Positions 55,003 through 64,000 of a stretch of 64,000 nt of DNA are shown piece after piece. The notes beneath the pieces are model-generated. The model did no database searches, was not told the DNA's origin, and saw only the letters and a program-made list of their open reading frames with translations. Positions within the stretch are counted from its first letter, which is position 1. The number at the start of each line of letters is the position of its first letter. This DNA is from Rhodanobacter denitrificans (GTDB lineage Bacteria; Pseudomonadota; Gammaproteobacteria; Xanthomonadales; Rhodanobacteraceae): the NCBI RefSeq assembly GCF_003335105.1, contig NZ_QFWQ01000005.1, forward strand, positions 451,751 to 515,750. The letters are read 5' to 3'. A program made the position numbers and the translations under genes.

Positions 55003-57351
55003 ATGAACACCCATCATCACCACACGGGCGCCGACAACCACGGACGTCACACCCAACCCGGCGCAGTGACAACCGCGATCGATCCGGTTTGTGGCATGCA
55101 GGTCGATCCACACCAGACCGCCCATCACGCCGAACATGATGGAGTAACGCATCATTTTTGTTCGGCGCGCTGCCTGGAAAGTTTCACGAGGGATCCGGCC
55201 AAATATCTGACCCGGCGACCCGATGGTGCCCCCGTGCAGGCACCGACGGGAACGATGTATGTCTGTCCGATGCATCCGCAAGTGCGCCAGGACGGTCCCG
55301 GCATCTGCCCGATCTGCGGCATGGCACTGGAGCCGGAAATGCCAGGACTGAACGATGAGGACCATCCCGAACTGCGTGATTTCAGCCACCGCTTCTGGTG
55401 GACCTTGCCGGCAACGCTGGTGGTGCTCGTACTGGCGATGTTCGGCCACCACTTCCCCCGATTGCCGGTGGACGCCCGGACCTGGATCGAGCTGGTACTG
55501 ACCACGCCGGTGGTGTTGTGGGCAGGCTGGCCCTTCTTCGTTCGATGCGTGCAGTCGGTCCGCAACCTCAGTCCCAACATGTGGACCCTGATCGGCATCG
55601 GCGTCGGCGCGGCGTTCGGCTACAGCATCGTCGCCACCCTTGTACCGGACCTGTTCCCGGAGTCATTCCACGAACACGGCCGCGTGGGCGTCTACTTCGA
55701 AGCCGCCGCGGTGATCGTCTCGCTGACCTTGCTCGGCCAGCTACTCGAACTGCGTGCCCGCTCGAAGACCTCGACTGCCCTGAAAGCCCTGCTAGGGCTG
55801 GCCCCCAAAACCGCACGCCGCCTGCGCGACGATGGCGGCGAGGAGGATGTCGAACTCAGCCGCGTTCACGTCGGTGATCGCCTGCGCGTACGCCCCGGCG
55901 AAAAGGTGCCGGTGGACGGCGAAGTCATCGAGGGACACTCCCATGTCGACGAGTCGATGCTGACCGGGGAGCCCGTCCCGGTCGAAAAGGCCATCGGCTC
56001 CAGCGTGATCGGCGCGACCCTCAACGGCACCGGCAGCCTGGTGATCCGGGCGGAGAAAGTCGGCTCGGCGACCGTGCTGTCGCAGATCGTGCAACTGGTC
56101 GCACAGGCGCAACGCTCGCGCGCACCGATGCAGCGCATGGCCGACAAGGTAGCTTTCTGGTTCGTGCTCGCGGTCCTCGCGATCGCCGTCGCGACCTTCT
56201 TCGTGTGGGGACTGTTCGGCCCGGACCCGTCGTGGACGTTCGCAGTGCTCAACGCGATCTCGGTCTTGATCATTGCCTGCCCTTGCGCGCTGGGATTGGC
56301 CACGCCGATGTCGATCATGGTGGCGACCGGCCGCGCCGCCGGGGAAGGCGTGTTGTTCCGTGATGCCGAGGCGATCGAGAACCTGCGCAAGATTGACACC
56401 CTGATCGTGGACAAGACGGGAACCTTGACCGAGGGACGTCCGGCGTTCCACACCGCGCTCGCGGCCGAAGGGTTCACCGAGCAGGAGGTGCTGCGCCTGG
56501 CGGCCAGCCTCGATCAGGGCAGCGAGCACCCACTGGCCGACGCGATCGTCGCGGAAGCCCGCCATCGTAACCTGACGCTAGAAACGCCGGAGAGCTTCGA
56601 GTCGTCCACCGGCATCGGGGTACGCGGCAAAGTGGGAGGCGCCATCCTGGCGATCGGCAATACCGCGCTGATGCACGAGGTCGGGGTCGATGCCTCCGTT
56701 CTTTCCATCCCGTCCGAAGAGCTGCGCCGGGCCGGTGCCAGCGTGATGTATCTGGCGGTCGATGGCGTCCTGGCCGGCCTGCTCGCGGTGGCCGATCCGA
56801 TCAAGGCCACCACCGAAGATGCCATCGTGGCACTGCACGATGCGGGCCTGAACATCGTGATGGCCACCGGTGACGGCGTCACCACCGCCCATGCGGTCGC
56901 GCGTACCCTGGGCATCGACGAAGTACATGGCGAGGTCCGCCCGAAGGACAAAATCGAACTTGTACAACAGCTGCAAGCCGAGGGACACCGGGTCGCGATG
57001 GCTGGCGACGGGATCAACGACGCACCCGCGCTTGCCGGCGCCGATGTCGGCATCGCCATGGGCACCGGCACCGACGTGGCAATGTCGAGCGCGCAGGTGA
57101 CGCTGGTGAAGGGCGACTTGCGCGGCATCGTGCGGGCACGGTCGATTTCCAACGACACCGTCGCCAACATGAAGCAGAACCTGGGCTTTGCGTTCCTCTA
57201 CAACGCGCTGGGTGTACCGATTGCGGCCGGCGTGCTGTACCCCGTGACGGGCCTGTTGCTCAGCCCGATGATCGCCGCTTTGGCGATGAGCCTGAGCTCC
57301 GTGTCGGTGGTTGCCAACGCATTGCGACTGGGCCGAAAACGGCATGGCTGA
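55003..57351 (+). CDS. copF: Copper-exporting P1B-type ATPase with YHS and CPMHP domains
   Basis: 782 residues. A His-rich start ([16 protein letters not shown]), YHS/TRASH domain [10 protein letters not shown]...[10 protein letters not shown], then a heavy-metal-binding motif [20 protein letters not shown] in place of HMA domains. The P-type core follows: [12 protein letters not shown] at 426-428 ([11 protein letters not shown]), phosphorylation Asp470 in [18 protein letters not shown] and [12 protein letters not shown]. It exports Cu(I)/Ag(I). GGGAGG is at ideal spacing before 55003, so I prefer this over the GTG/ATG codons just upstream. The gene symbol is used by analogy with Cupriavidus CopF. 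Confidence 0.93.
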   Translation: MNTHHHHTGADNHGRHTQPGAVTTAIDPVCGMQVDPHQTAHHAEHDGVTHHFCSARCLESFTRDPAKYLTRRPDGAPVQAPTGTMYVCPMHPQVRQDGPGICPICGMALEPEMPGLNDEDHPELRDFSHRFWWTLPATLVVLVLAMFGHHFPRLPVDARTWIELVLTTPVVLWAGWPFFVRCVQSVRNLSPNMWTLIGIGVGAAFGYSIVATLVPDLFPESFHEHGRVGVYFEAAAVIVSLTLLGQLLELRARSKTSTALKALLGLAPKTARRLRDDGGEEDVELSRVHVGDRLRVRPGEKVPVDGEVIEGHSHVDESMLTGEPVPVEKAIGSSVIGATLNGTGSLVIRAEKVGSATVLSQIVQLVAQAQRSRAPMQRMADKVAFWFVLAVLAIAVATFFVWGLFGPDPSWTFAVLNAISVLIIACPCALGLATPMSIMVATGRAAGEGVLFRDAEAIENLRKIDTLIVDKTGTLTEGRPAFHTALAAEGFTEQEVLRLAASLDQGSEHPLADAIVAEARHRNLTLETPESFESSTGIGVRGKVGGAILAIGNTALMHEVGVDASVLSIPSEELRRAGASVMYLAVDGVLAGLLAVADPIKATTEDAIVALHDAGLNIVMATGDGVTTAHAVARTLGIDEVHGEVRPKDKIELVQQLQAEGHRVAMAGDGINDAPALAGADVGIAMGTGTDVAMSSAQVTLVKGDLRGIVRARSISNDTVANMKQNLGFAFLYNALGVPIAAGVLYPVTGLLLSPMIAALAMSLSSVSVVANALRLGRKRHG

Positions 57352-57587
57352 GATGACCAACGCCGGCGAATGAAGCGAAGCGAATCCAGCGCGATGCCTT
57401 CGCCGGCACGCGGGAGTACGCCACCATGTGTTTCCTTCCTCACGCCCAGCACACCTTGGTATCGGGCTTGGCGACCACCCCGTTCTCCAGGAGGGCCGGG
57501 GTTGGCCGGCAAGAACAGCGAAGGAGACCGGGCCGACAATCTGTAGTTGATTCAGGTCAATGAAATTCTTGGTATTTTGGAGATATA

Positions 57588-58010
57588 GTGTTGCCTATGG
57601 CCCGTCCTTTCCGCATGCATCGCGCCACACGTCGCCGCCTTATCTGGCTGGTGACGCTGCTGCTGCTTTGGCAGCAGACGGCACTGGCTGCCTACGTTTG
57701 TCCGACGGTCCCCGAAGCGACACCGGCGGCTGCGCTGATGACTTCGATGTCGGGCATGGACGGCGGCTGTGCGCAGAATCAGGATGCCCCCGCCAGCCCG
57801 CTGTGCCAAAAGCATTGCACGCCCGATCACGCGACGCAGGTTGAAGCGCATACGACGGCGGTGCCATTAAGCGTGTTGCCGGCAATGCCATCGATGCTGA
57901 TGGCGCCCGCCGTCGTTGCGCTGCCATCGAATCGCGCGCTCCAACGGGCCGGGCATCTGCGCGCGCCGCCACCTCCGCCCATGTTGTTGTTCTGCTCACT
58001 CCTGATCTGA
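57588..58010 (+). CDS. Second CopL-like small exported Cys/His/Met protein
   Basis: 140 residues from a GTG with GGAG 5 bp upstream; an ATG at 57597 is the alternative. N-terminal membrane span (LIWLVTLLLLWQQTALAAYV), then scattered ligands CPTVPEA, MSGMDGGCAQN and LCQKHCTPDHATQVEAH, and a Pro-rich tail (APPPPPMLLFC). It resembles the copL product in layout (signal, Cys/His cluster, Pro-rich end) rather than in sequence. It precedes the cusCBA-like genes as copL precedes copAB. Confidence 0.65.
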   Translation: MLPMARPFRMHRATRRRLIWLVTLLLLWQQTALAAYVCPTVPEATPAAALMTSMSGMDGGCAQNQDAPASPLCQKHCTPDHATQVEAHTTAVPLSVLPAMPSMLMAPAVVALPSNRALQRAGHLRAPPPPPMLLFCSLLI

Positions 58011-58092
58011 TCTGACACGTTGCGGCATTGACGTATGTGGCGTCGCGCCTGCATGGCGCGACGCAGATCGCAGACCAGCGGAGTATTCACCC

Positions 58093-59367
58093 ATGTTGTC
58101 CCATCACTTTGCCCGGCGCCTGATGGTGCCGGGTCTGGCCGCGCTCCTGTGGGGAGCCTTGGCCACGGCGGCCGGTGCCATCGAGCCACCGCTGACGCTT
58201 GAGGCGGCCGTTCGGCAAGGCCTGGCGCGGGCGCCGCAACTTGAAGCGCGTACCGCCGATACGGCGGCAGCCCGCGAGGAAGGTGCGCGCGCCGGACAGT
58301 TGCCGGATCCCACCCTGACGCTCGGACTTTCCAATTTCCCCGTCACCAGCCCAGGGGCTTTCAGCCTGCGCTCGGACAGTATGACCATGCGCACCGTCGG
58401 CGTGATGCAGACGATTCCATCGCGAGCGGCGCGCGACGCCGAGCGCGGTTTGGCCGCTGCGCAGATTGACGCAGCCGAAGCCGATTACGTCGGCGCCGCG
58501 CAAACGGTGCGCGAACGCATTGCCGATGCGTGGATCGAGGTATGGGCCACACAACAGAAACGTGCGCTGCTGGGCGAGTTGCGCGGCGAAAGCGCATTAG
58601 CCGTGCTGATTGCGCAGGCGCGGCTGCGCGGTGGCGACGGCAGCGCCACCGACGCGCTGGCGGCGCGCACGGATGCGGCCACACTGGACAACCGACTGGA
58701 GGCCGTTGACGCCGATCTCGCCGCAGCACATACGGGGTTGCAGCGTTGGCTTGGTGAGGACGCGGCCACCGTGGCCGACACGCCTGATTTCCAGGTGCTG
58801 CCGGTAGCGCCTGCTCGACTTGAGCAAGCCATTGATCAGCAGGCACCCATGCAGGCGTGGCAAGCACGCGAACAGGTAGCTGAGGCCGCACTCGCCCAGG
58901 CACGGGCTGCCAAACACCCGGATTGGAACGTGTCGGTGGAGTATGGCCGGCGCGCGCCGTATCTCTCGGACATGGTGACCTTGCAGGTGGGTGTGAGCCT
59001 GCCGCTGTTCACCCGCAACCGGCAGGATCGGGGAATCAGCGCCAAGCAGGCGCAATGGGATGCAGTGCAGGCCGATCACGAAGATGCGCGTCGCGCCCAG
59101 CGCGAAGCGGTGGCGCGTGCGGTGGTGAATTGGCAGGGTTGGGGACGACAAGTCCAGCGCTATCAGGACACGTTGCTGCCACTCGCACGGGATCGTGCAC
59201 GCACGGCGCTGGCCAGCTACCGCGGTGGTGGTGCGCTGCAGCCATGGCTCGATGCTCGTCGCGATGAAATCGAACAGCGGCTGGCCTACGCCGAGGCACT
59301 GGCGACCCATGCGCGCCTGTGGGCCGCGCTGGCCTATCTGCTACCCAATTCGGAGACGACGCCATGA
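58093..59367 (+). CDS. cusC: TolC-family outer-membrane factor of a Cu/Ag RND pump (CusC-like)
   Basis: 424 residues. Signal peptide to AGA/IEP, then two repeats of long amphipathic helices (AAVRQGLARAPQLEARTADT, EQAIDQQAPMQAWQAREQVA) and the beta segments LSNFPV and VGVSLPLFTRNRQD, typical of TolC-like channels. It forms the outer-membrane exit of the efflux complex with the two following gene products. It is translationally coupled to the adaptor gene. Confidence 0.92.
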   Translation: MLSHHFARRLMVPGLAALLWGALATAAGAIEPPLTLEAAVRQGLARAPQLEARTADTAAAREEGARAGQLPDPTLTLGLSNFPVTSPGAFSLRSDSMTMRTVGVMQTIPSRAARDAERGLAAAQIDAAEADYVGAAQTVRERIADAWIEVWATQQKRALLGELRGESALAVLIAQARLRGGDGSATDALAARTDAATLDNRLEAVDADLAAAHTGLQRWLGEDAATVADTPDFQVLPVAPARLEQAIDQQAPMQAWQAREQVAEAALAQARAAKHPDWNVSVEYGRRAPYLSDMVTLQVGVSLPLFTRNRQDRGISAKQAQWDAVQADHEDARRAQREAVARAVVNWQGWGRQVQRYQDTLLPLARDRARTALASYRGGGALQPWLDARRDEIEQRLAYAEALATHARLWAALAYLLPNSETTP

Positions 59368-60671
59368 AGCGCGCACACTTGAAACCTGCCCTGATGATTT
59401 TCGCCGGCGTCTTGCTCGCGGCGGTACTGCTGGTGGTTGGCTATCTCGGCGGTCGCCGGCATGCACCGTCGGCATCGGCGTCGACTGGCAACGCGGCATC
59501 AGCAACGGATGCCGGTGAGCGAAAAGTCCTGTACTGGTACGACACGATGGTGCCGCAGCAGCATTTCGACAAGCCGGGCCTGTCGCCGATGGGCATGCAG
59601 ATGGTGCCCAAGTATGCCGATGATGGTGGACCCAAGGATGTCATCCAAATCGATCCCACCACCGTGCAAAACCTCGGCGTGCGCACGGCACTAGTCGAGC
59701 GGCGGGTGCTGGCTTCGGCCATCAGGGTGCCCGGTACGATTACCTGGGACTTGCGCCAGGCCAGCACGATCAGCGCGCGGGTTGATGCGGTAATCAGCAA
59801 GCTTGATGTGCGCGCGCCGTATACCGTGGTCGCTGCCGGCGCACCGCTGGCGCAGTTGCTGGCGCCGCAATGGAACAGTGCGTTGGCGGAATATCGCGCG
59901 CTGGAGCAGGCGCGGTCCGCCGACGCGCGCGAGCTGCGCTCCGCAGCGCGGCAACGGCTGCAGGTGTTGGGGCTGACAGCGGCGGATATTCAGTCGTCGC
60001 GTCATGGCGCGGATGCGGCGATCACACTGCACGCCCCGCAAGCGGGCGTCGTCACGACACTGGATGTGCGTGAAGGCCAGCGCGTCACTGCAGGCCAGAC
60101 CCTGATGACCTTGAACGGTCTGTCCACCGTGTGGGTCGAGGCGGCACTCCCGCAGGCGGTGGCCGGCACGGTGCGCAGCGGCACGCCGGTGGGGGTCACG
60201 GTCGATGCCCTGCCGGGTCGGTCGTTCCACGGCACCGTGGAAACCTTGCTGTCGGACGTGGATGCGGTGACGCGCACCCAGCGCGCCCGCATCGTGCTCG
60301 ACAATCCCGACGGTGCCTTGAGTCCGGGCATGTTCGCTACCGTGCAACTCAACCCGACTCCGGACGTGGCCGTACCGGTGGTACCGGACGACGCGCTGAT
60401 CGCGACGGGCACCCACACGCGAGTCATTCTCGCCGAGGGAGATGGCCACTTTCGTGCCGTATCGGTGCGCATCGGGCGGGCGGCCGGCGGCTATACGGAA
60501 ATTCTCGATGGCCTCGCGGGTGGTGAGAAAGTCGTGGTCTCCGGCCAGTTTCTGATCGATTCCGAAGCGAGCCTGTCCGGTGCGCTGGAGCGTCTGAATG
60601 ACGCCCCCACCAAACCGGCGCCGGCCACGAGCGTGCCCATGCCGGGCATGCCGATGGGAGACCGACCATGA
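59364..60671 (+). CDS. cusB: RND periplasmic adaptor (CusB-like)
   Basis: 435 residues. One membrane anchor, an N-terminal heavy-metal-binding motif [20 protein letters not shown] and [10 protein letters not shown] (as in CusB), then lipoyl and beta-barrel domains ([40 protein letters not shown]) and a C-terminal Met-rich end ([12 protein letters not shown]). Overlap of 4 bp with both neighbours. Confidence 0.93.
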   Translation: MKRAHLKPALMIFAGVLLAAVLLVVGYLGGRRHAPSASASTGNAASATDAGERKVLYWYDTMVPQQHFDKPGLSPMGMQMVPKYADDGGPKDVIQIDPTTVQNLGVRTALVERRVLASAIRVPGTITWDLRQASTISARVDAVISKLDVRAPYTVVAAGAPLAQLLAPQWNSALAEYRALEQARSADARELRSAARQRLQVLGLTAADIQSSRHGADAAITLHAPQAGVVTTLDVREGQRVTAGQTLMTLNGLSTVWVEAALPQAVAGTVRSGTPVGVTVDALPGRSFHGTVETLLSDVDAVTRTQRARIVLDNPDGALSPGMFATVQLNPTPDVAVPVVPDDALIATGTHTRVILAEGDGHFRAVSVRIGRAAGGYTEILDGLAGGEKVVVSGQFLIDSEASLSGALERLNDAPTKPAPATSVPMPGMPMGDRP

Positions 60672-63600
60672 TCGCCGCCCTGATTCGCGCGGCGATTGCG
60701 CATCGCGTGTTCGTGCTGTTGGCTGCACTGGCCTTGGCCCTGATGGGCATGTTCTCGGTGACGCGCACGCCGGTCGACGCGCTGCCCGACCTGTCTGACA
60801 CCCAGGTGATCATCCGCACCAGTTACCCGGGCCAATCGCCGCAGGTGGTCGAGGATCAGGTCACCTATCCATTGGCCACCACCATGCTCTCGGTACCTGG
60901 CGCGACGACGGTGCGCGCCTTTTCGTTCTTCGGCGACTCCTACGTCGATGTGTTGTTCGATGACAGCACTGACTTGTACTGGGCACGTTCGCGTGTGCTG
61001 GAGTACCTGAGCCAGGCGCGGGATCGCCTGCCGGCCGGAGTCACGCCTGCCCTCGGCCCTGATGCCACGGGACTCGGCTGGATCTACGAATACGCGCTGG
61101 TGGATCGTACCGGTCAGCACGATCTTGGCCAGTTGCGTGCGCTACAGGACTGGTTCCTGCGCTATCAGCTCAAAACCGTGCCGAATGTCGCCGAGGTCGC
61201 CACTTTGGGCGGCATGGAGCGCGCCTGGCAGATCGTGCCCGATCCGCAGGCGCTGGCGGCGCGCGGCGTCACCGTGGCGCAGCTGGTCGATGCGGTACGC
61301 AGCGCGAACGGCGCCAACGGTGGCTCGGTGATCGAACAGGGCGAAGCGGAACTGATGGTACGCAGCGAAGGCTATCTGAAGAGCCGCGCGGACTTCGAGA
61401 ACGTGCCGATCACCACCAACGCCGGCGGTGTGCCGGTGCTGCTGCGCGATGTGGCGACGGTGCGGCGGGGCCCGACGTTTCGCCGTGGCATTGCCGAGCT
61501 GGACGGGCAAGGTGAAGTGGTCGGCGGCATTATCGTGATGCGCACGGGCAAGAACGCGAAGGCCACCATTGCCGCCGTGAAAGCACGGCTAGCGGAACTG
61601 CAGCGCAGCCTGCCGGCCGGCGTCGAGATCGTGCCTACCTACGACCGCTCGCAGCTGATCGACGCCGCGGTGGAGAACCTGTGGAGCAAGTTGTTCGAAG
61701 AATTCCTGGTGGTGACGCTGGTCTGCGTGTTGTTTCTGGGGCACCTGCGCTCGGCGCTGGTGGCCGTGATCACGCTGCCGCTGGGCGTGTTGGTCGCCTT
61801 CATTGCACTGCATCTGCAAGGCGTCACGGCGAACCTGATGTCGCTCAGCGGTATCGCCATTGCGATCGGCGCGATGGTGGATGCGGCGATCGTGATGATC
61901 GAGAACGCGCACAAACATCTGGAACATTGGCGTGACGCGAACGACGGACGTGAACCGCAAGGTGCGCAGCGGTGGTCGCTGATTGCCGAGGCCGCCGCCG
62001 AGGTGGGGCCCGCGTTGTTCGTCAGCCTGTTGATCATCGCGCTGTCGTTCGTGCCGGTCTTCGCGCTGCAGGGGCAAGAAGGCAAGCTGTTCAAGCCGCT
62101 GGCCTTCACCAAGACCTACGCGATGGCGGCAGCGGCTGGGCTGGCGGTGACGCTGGTGCCGGTGCTGATGGGTTATTTGATCCGCGGGCGCATCCGTGCC
62201 GAGCGCGACAATCCGCTCAACCGGGGTTTGATCCATGGCTATCGGCCTCTCCTCGAAGCCGTGCTGCGCTATCCGAAAGCAACCCTGGTGCTGGCCGGTG
62301 TGCTGCTGCTCACCGCGGTCATTCCGATGACCAAGCTCGGCAGCGAGTTCATGCCCGCGATGGACGAAGGCACATTGCTGTACATGCCCACTGCACTGCC
62401 GGGGCTGTCCGCCGGCAAGGCCTCGCAGTTGCTGCAGTTGACCGATCGCATGATCAAGACCGTGCCCGAGGTTGATCATGTGTTTGGCAAGGCCGGGCGC
62501 GCCGAAACGGCCACCGATCCGGCGCCGCTGGAAATGTTCGAGACCGCGATCACCTTCAAGCCGAAGGACCAGTGGCGGCCCGGCATGACGATGGACAAGA
62601 TCAAGGCGGAACTGGACAAGGCGGTGCACGTGCCGGGGCTGACCAACCTGTTCGTGCCGCCGATCCGCAACCGCATCGACATGCTCTCCACCGGCATCAA
62701 GAGCCCAATCGGCATCAAGGTGCTGGGTACCGACCTGGCTACGCTGCAGACTGTGGCCGATCGGATCGAGACGGTGGCGAAGACCGTGCCCGGTGTCAGC
62801 TCAGCGATTGCCGAGCGCCCGACCAGCGGCCGCTACGTCGACGTGCACATCCGCCGTGATGTCGCCGCGCGCTACGGGTTGACCCAGGAGCGCGTGCAGC
62901 AACTGATCGCAACCGTGGTCGGTGGCGATCCAATCGGTCAGACCGTCGAAGGGCGCGAACGTTATCCCATCGTGGTGCGCTACCCGCGTGCCGAGCGCGA
63001 TTCCATTGGAGCGCTGCGGCAGTTGCCGATCGTCGCAGCCAACGGTGCGCAGATTACACTTGGCCAGATCGCTGACATTGCCGTTGAAGCAGGACCGTCC
63101 ATGCTGAAAAGCGAGGGCGGGCAGCTGGCCACGTATGTCTACGTCGATACGGCCGGCAGCGATTTGGGCACGGTGGTGGCCAACCTGCAACGCGCGGTGG
63201 CGCAGCAAGTCAAATTGCCGCCGGGTACGACCGTGGCGTGGTCCGGTCAGTTCGAATACCTGGCCAGTGCCATGGAAAGACTCAAGGTGGTGGTGCCGAT
63301 TGCGCTGGTGATCATTTTTCTATTGATCTATGCCGTTTTCCGACGCGTGAGCGAAGCGGCGCTGATCATGGCCAGCGTGCCGCTGGCACTGGTCGGCGGT
63401 CTGTGGTTGATCTGGTTGCTTGGTCATGCGGTGTCGGTGGCCACGATCATCGGCTTCATCGCGCTGGCCGGAGTCGCCGCTGAATTCGGCGTGGTGATGC
63501 TGCTGTATCTGCACCATGCCTGGGAGCACCAACTTGCGCTCGATCCCCACGCCGGCCCAGAAGCGCTGGACGAAGCGATTCGCGAGGGTGCCGTGCAGCG

Positions 63601-63844
63601 CGTGCGCCCGAAGGCAATGACTGTCGCGGTCATTCTCGCCGGTCTGTTTCCCATCCTGCTCGGCCATGGCGCCGGCTCGGAAGTGATGCAGCGCATAGCC
63701 GCCCCGATGATCGGCGGCATGGTCACGGCACCCTTGCTATCCATGCTCGTTATACCCGCGGCGTACCGCCTGCTGGTTCGTTATCGGCTGCGTAAAGCCA
63801 GCAAGACAAACGCCACACTTCACTCCAACCCACAAGGAAACTGA
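60668..63844 (+). CDS. cusA: RND heavy-metal efflux pump (CusA-like)
   Basis: 1058 residues, 12 spans. Typical HME-RND segments: [59 protein letters not shown] (span 4, proton relay Asp) and [39 protein letters not shown] with its Met is like the methionine relay of CusA rather than CzcA. It pumps Cu(I)/Ag(I) from periplasm/cytoplasm through CusC. It is coupled to cusB. Confidence 0.94.
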   Translation: MIAALIRAAIAHRVFVLLAALALALMGMFSVTRTPVDALPDLSDTQVIIRTSYPGQSPQVVEDQVTYPLATTMLSVPGATTVRAFSFFGDSYVDVLFDDSTDLYWARSRVLEYLSQARDRLPAGVTPALGPDATGLGWIYEYALVDRTGQHDLGQLRALQDWFLRYQLKTVPNVAEVATLGGMERAWQIVPDPQALAARGVTVAQLVDAVRSANGANGGSVIEQGEAELMVRSEGYLKSRADFENVPITTNAGGVPVLLRDVATVRRGPTFRRGIAELDGQGEVVGGIIVMRTGKNAKATIAAVKARLAELQRSLPAGVEIVPTYDRSQLIDAAVENLWSKLFEEFLVVTLVCVLFLGHLRSALVAVITLPLGVLVAFIALHLQGVTANLMSLSGIAIAIGAMVDAAIVMIENAHKHLEHWRDANDGREPQGAQRWSLIAEAAAEVGPALFVSLLIIALSFVPVFALQGQEGKLFKPLAFTKTYAMAAAAGLAVTLVPVLMGYLIRGRIRAERDNPLNRGLIHGYRPLLEAVLRYPKATLVLAGVLLLTAVIPMTKLGSEFMPAMDEGTLLYMPTALPGLSAGKASQLLQLTDRMIKTVPEVDHVFGKAGRAETATDPAPLEMFETAITFKPKDQWRPGMTMDKIKAELDKAVHVPGLTNLFVPPIRNRIDMLSTGIKSPIGIKVLGTDLATLQTVADRIETVAKTVPGVSSAIAERPTSGRYVDVHIRRDVAARYGLTQERVQQLIATVVGGDPIGQTVEGRERYPIVVRYPRAERDSIGALRQLPIVAANGAQITLGQIADIAVEAGPSMLKSEGGQLATYVYVDTAGSDLGTVVANLQRAVAQQVKLPPGTTVAWSGQFEYLASAMERLKVVVPIALVIIFLLIYAVFRRVSEAALIMASVPLALVGGLWLIWLLGHAVSVATIIGFIALAGVAAEFGVVMLLYLHHAWEHQLALDPHAGPEALDEAIREGAVQRVRPKAMTVAVILAGLFPILLGHGAGSEVMQRIAAPMIGGMVTAPLLSMLVIPAAYRLLVRYRLRKASKTNATLHSNPQGN

Positions 63845-63848
63845 CCCA

Positions 63849-64000
63849 TGAAAAAGCCATGCATTACCCTCGCGATCACCGCTGCGCTGTTCACGGCTCC
63901 GGTGTTTGCCAACCCTCAGCAGATGGATCCCAACATGCCGGGCATGGCTGGGATGCATGAAGCCACACCCGCCGATGTGCAGGGCGTGGGCGTGGTCAAG
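63849..64000 (+). CDS. cusF: CusF-like periplasmic copper-binding protein, 5' part
   Basis: The window ends after 50 codons. Signal peptide (KPCITLAITAALFTAPVFAN) and a Met-rich segment (MDPNMPGMAGMHEATPADVQ), then GVGVVK, the first strand of a CusF-type domain. It lies 5 bp after cusA with AAGGAAA before the ATG. The identification is provisional because the core metal site is beyond the edge. Confidence 0.65.

Larger units (their letters stand above)
46491..64000. mobile_element. Tn4651-type transposon with copper/silver cargo, right end outside window
   Basis: Left inverted repeat, then divergent tnpT-like and tnpS-like genes, then metal-resistance genes all pointing right. In Tn4651-type elements tnpS/tnpT lie at one end and tnpA at the other, with cargo between. 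No tnpA and no inverse copy of the end is seen up to 64000. The extent is therefore open, and how far the copper genes belong to it is inferred. Confidence 0.6.

Overview
The window is high-GC, densely coded DNA that looks like a gammaproteobacterium of the Xanthomonadales/Lysobacterales type, most likely Rhodanobacteraceae (Rhodanobacter/Dyella-like). This is inferred from gene content (PEP-CTERM/PrsKRT system, CopL-CopA-CopB copper operon, large TonB receptor) and was not tested by a database search. No rRNA, tRNA or CRISPR array was seen.

1-14.75 kb, PEP-CTERM / extracellular matrix region. wecB is followed by the PrsK sensor kinase, the PrsR sigma-54 activator and the PrsT TPR lipoprotein. 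An IS3 relic and a FeeM-type N-acyltransferase gene (minus strand) come next, then a nitroreductase-like gene, a PEP-CTERM protein gene, a ThiF/E1-like gene and a second PEP-CTERM protein gene. Both PEP-CTERM genes have a -24/-12 promoter, and each promoter has the same dyad (TGTCGG...TTAC...CCGRCA) starting exactly 80 bp upstream of the TGG of the -24 element. This is a probable PrsR regulon. The exosortase itself is not in the window.

14.8-34.3 kb, mobile metal-resistance island. An already decayed tyrosine integrase gene is split by an 18,628-bp Tn3-family transposon (15178..33805). The transposon is bounded by perfect 35-bp inverted repeats and a 5-bp target duplication (AGATT). Inside, left to right: a KfrA-like coiled-coil gene with palindromic operators and a recombination-core-like inverted repeat; a MerR-controlled thioredoxin/MerR/thioredoxin/CcdA unit; an MFS pump; an arsenic block (arsH-arsC diverging from arsC-acr3-arsC-arsR); a flavoprotein reductase; a mercury operon (unknown gene, merT, merP, merC-like, a 33-aa membrane peptide, merA) with two MerR-type promoters; and merR followed at once by a tyrosine recombinase and tnpA.

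34.4-46.5 kb, host background: an MFS transporter, a beta-propeller protein beside a broken relative, an OmpR/EnvZ-type two-component pair, an internally deleted IS, a large TonB-dependent receptor, and a LysR regulator diverging from an alpha/beta hydrolase gene.

46.5-64 kb, second mobile element, open to the right. A GGGG-starting Tn3-type end at 46491 cuts the hydrolase gene. Directly inside are divergent tnpT-like (KfrA/coiled-coil) and tnpS-like (tyrosine recombinase) genes, then a copper/silver cargo: small Met/His-rich protein, CopL, CopA, CopB, a cytochrome c fusion, a DUF411 protein, a Cu+-type P1B ATPase, a second Cys/His-rich small protein, CusC-CusB-CusA-like RND efflux and the start of a CusF-like protein. 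Together the two elements provide arsenic, mercury and copper/silver resistance.
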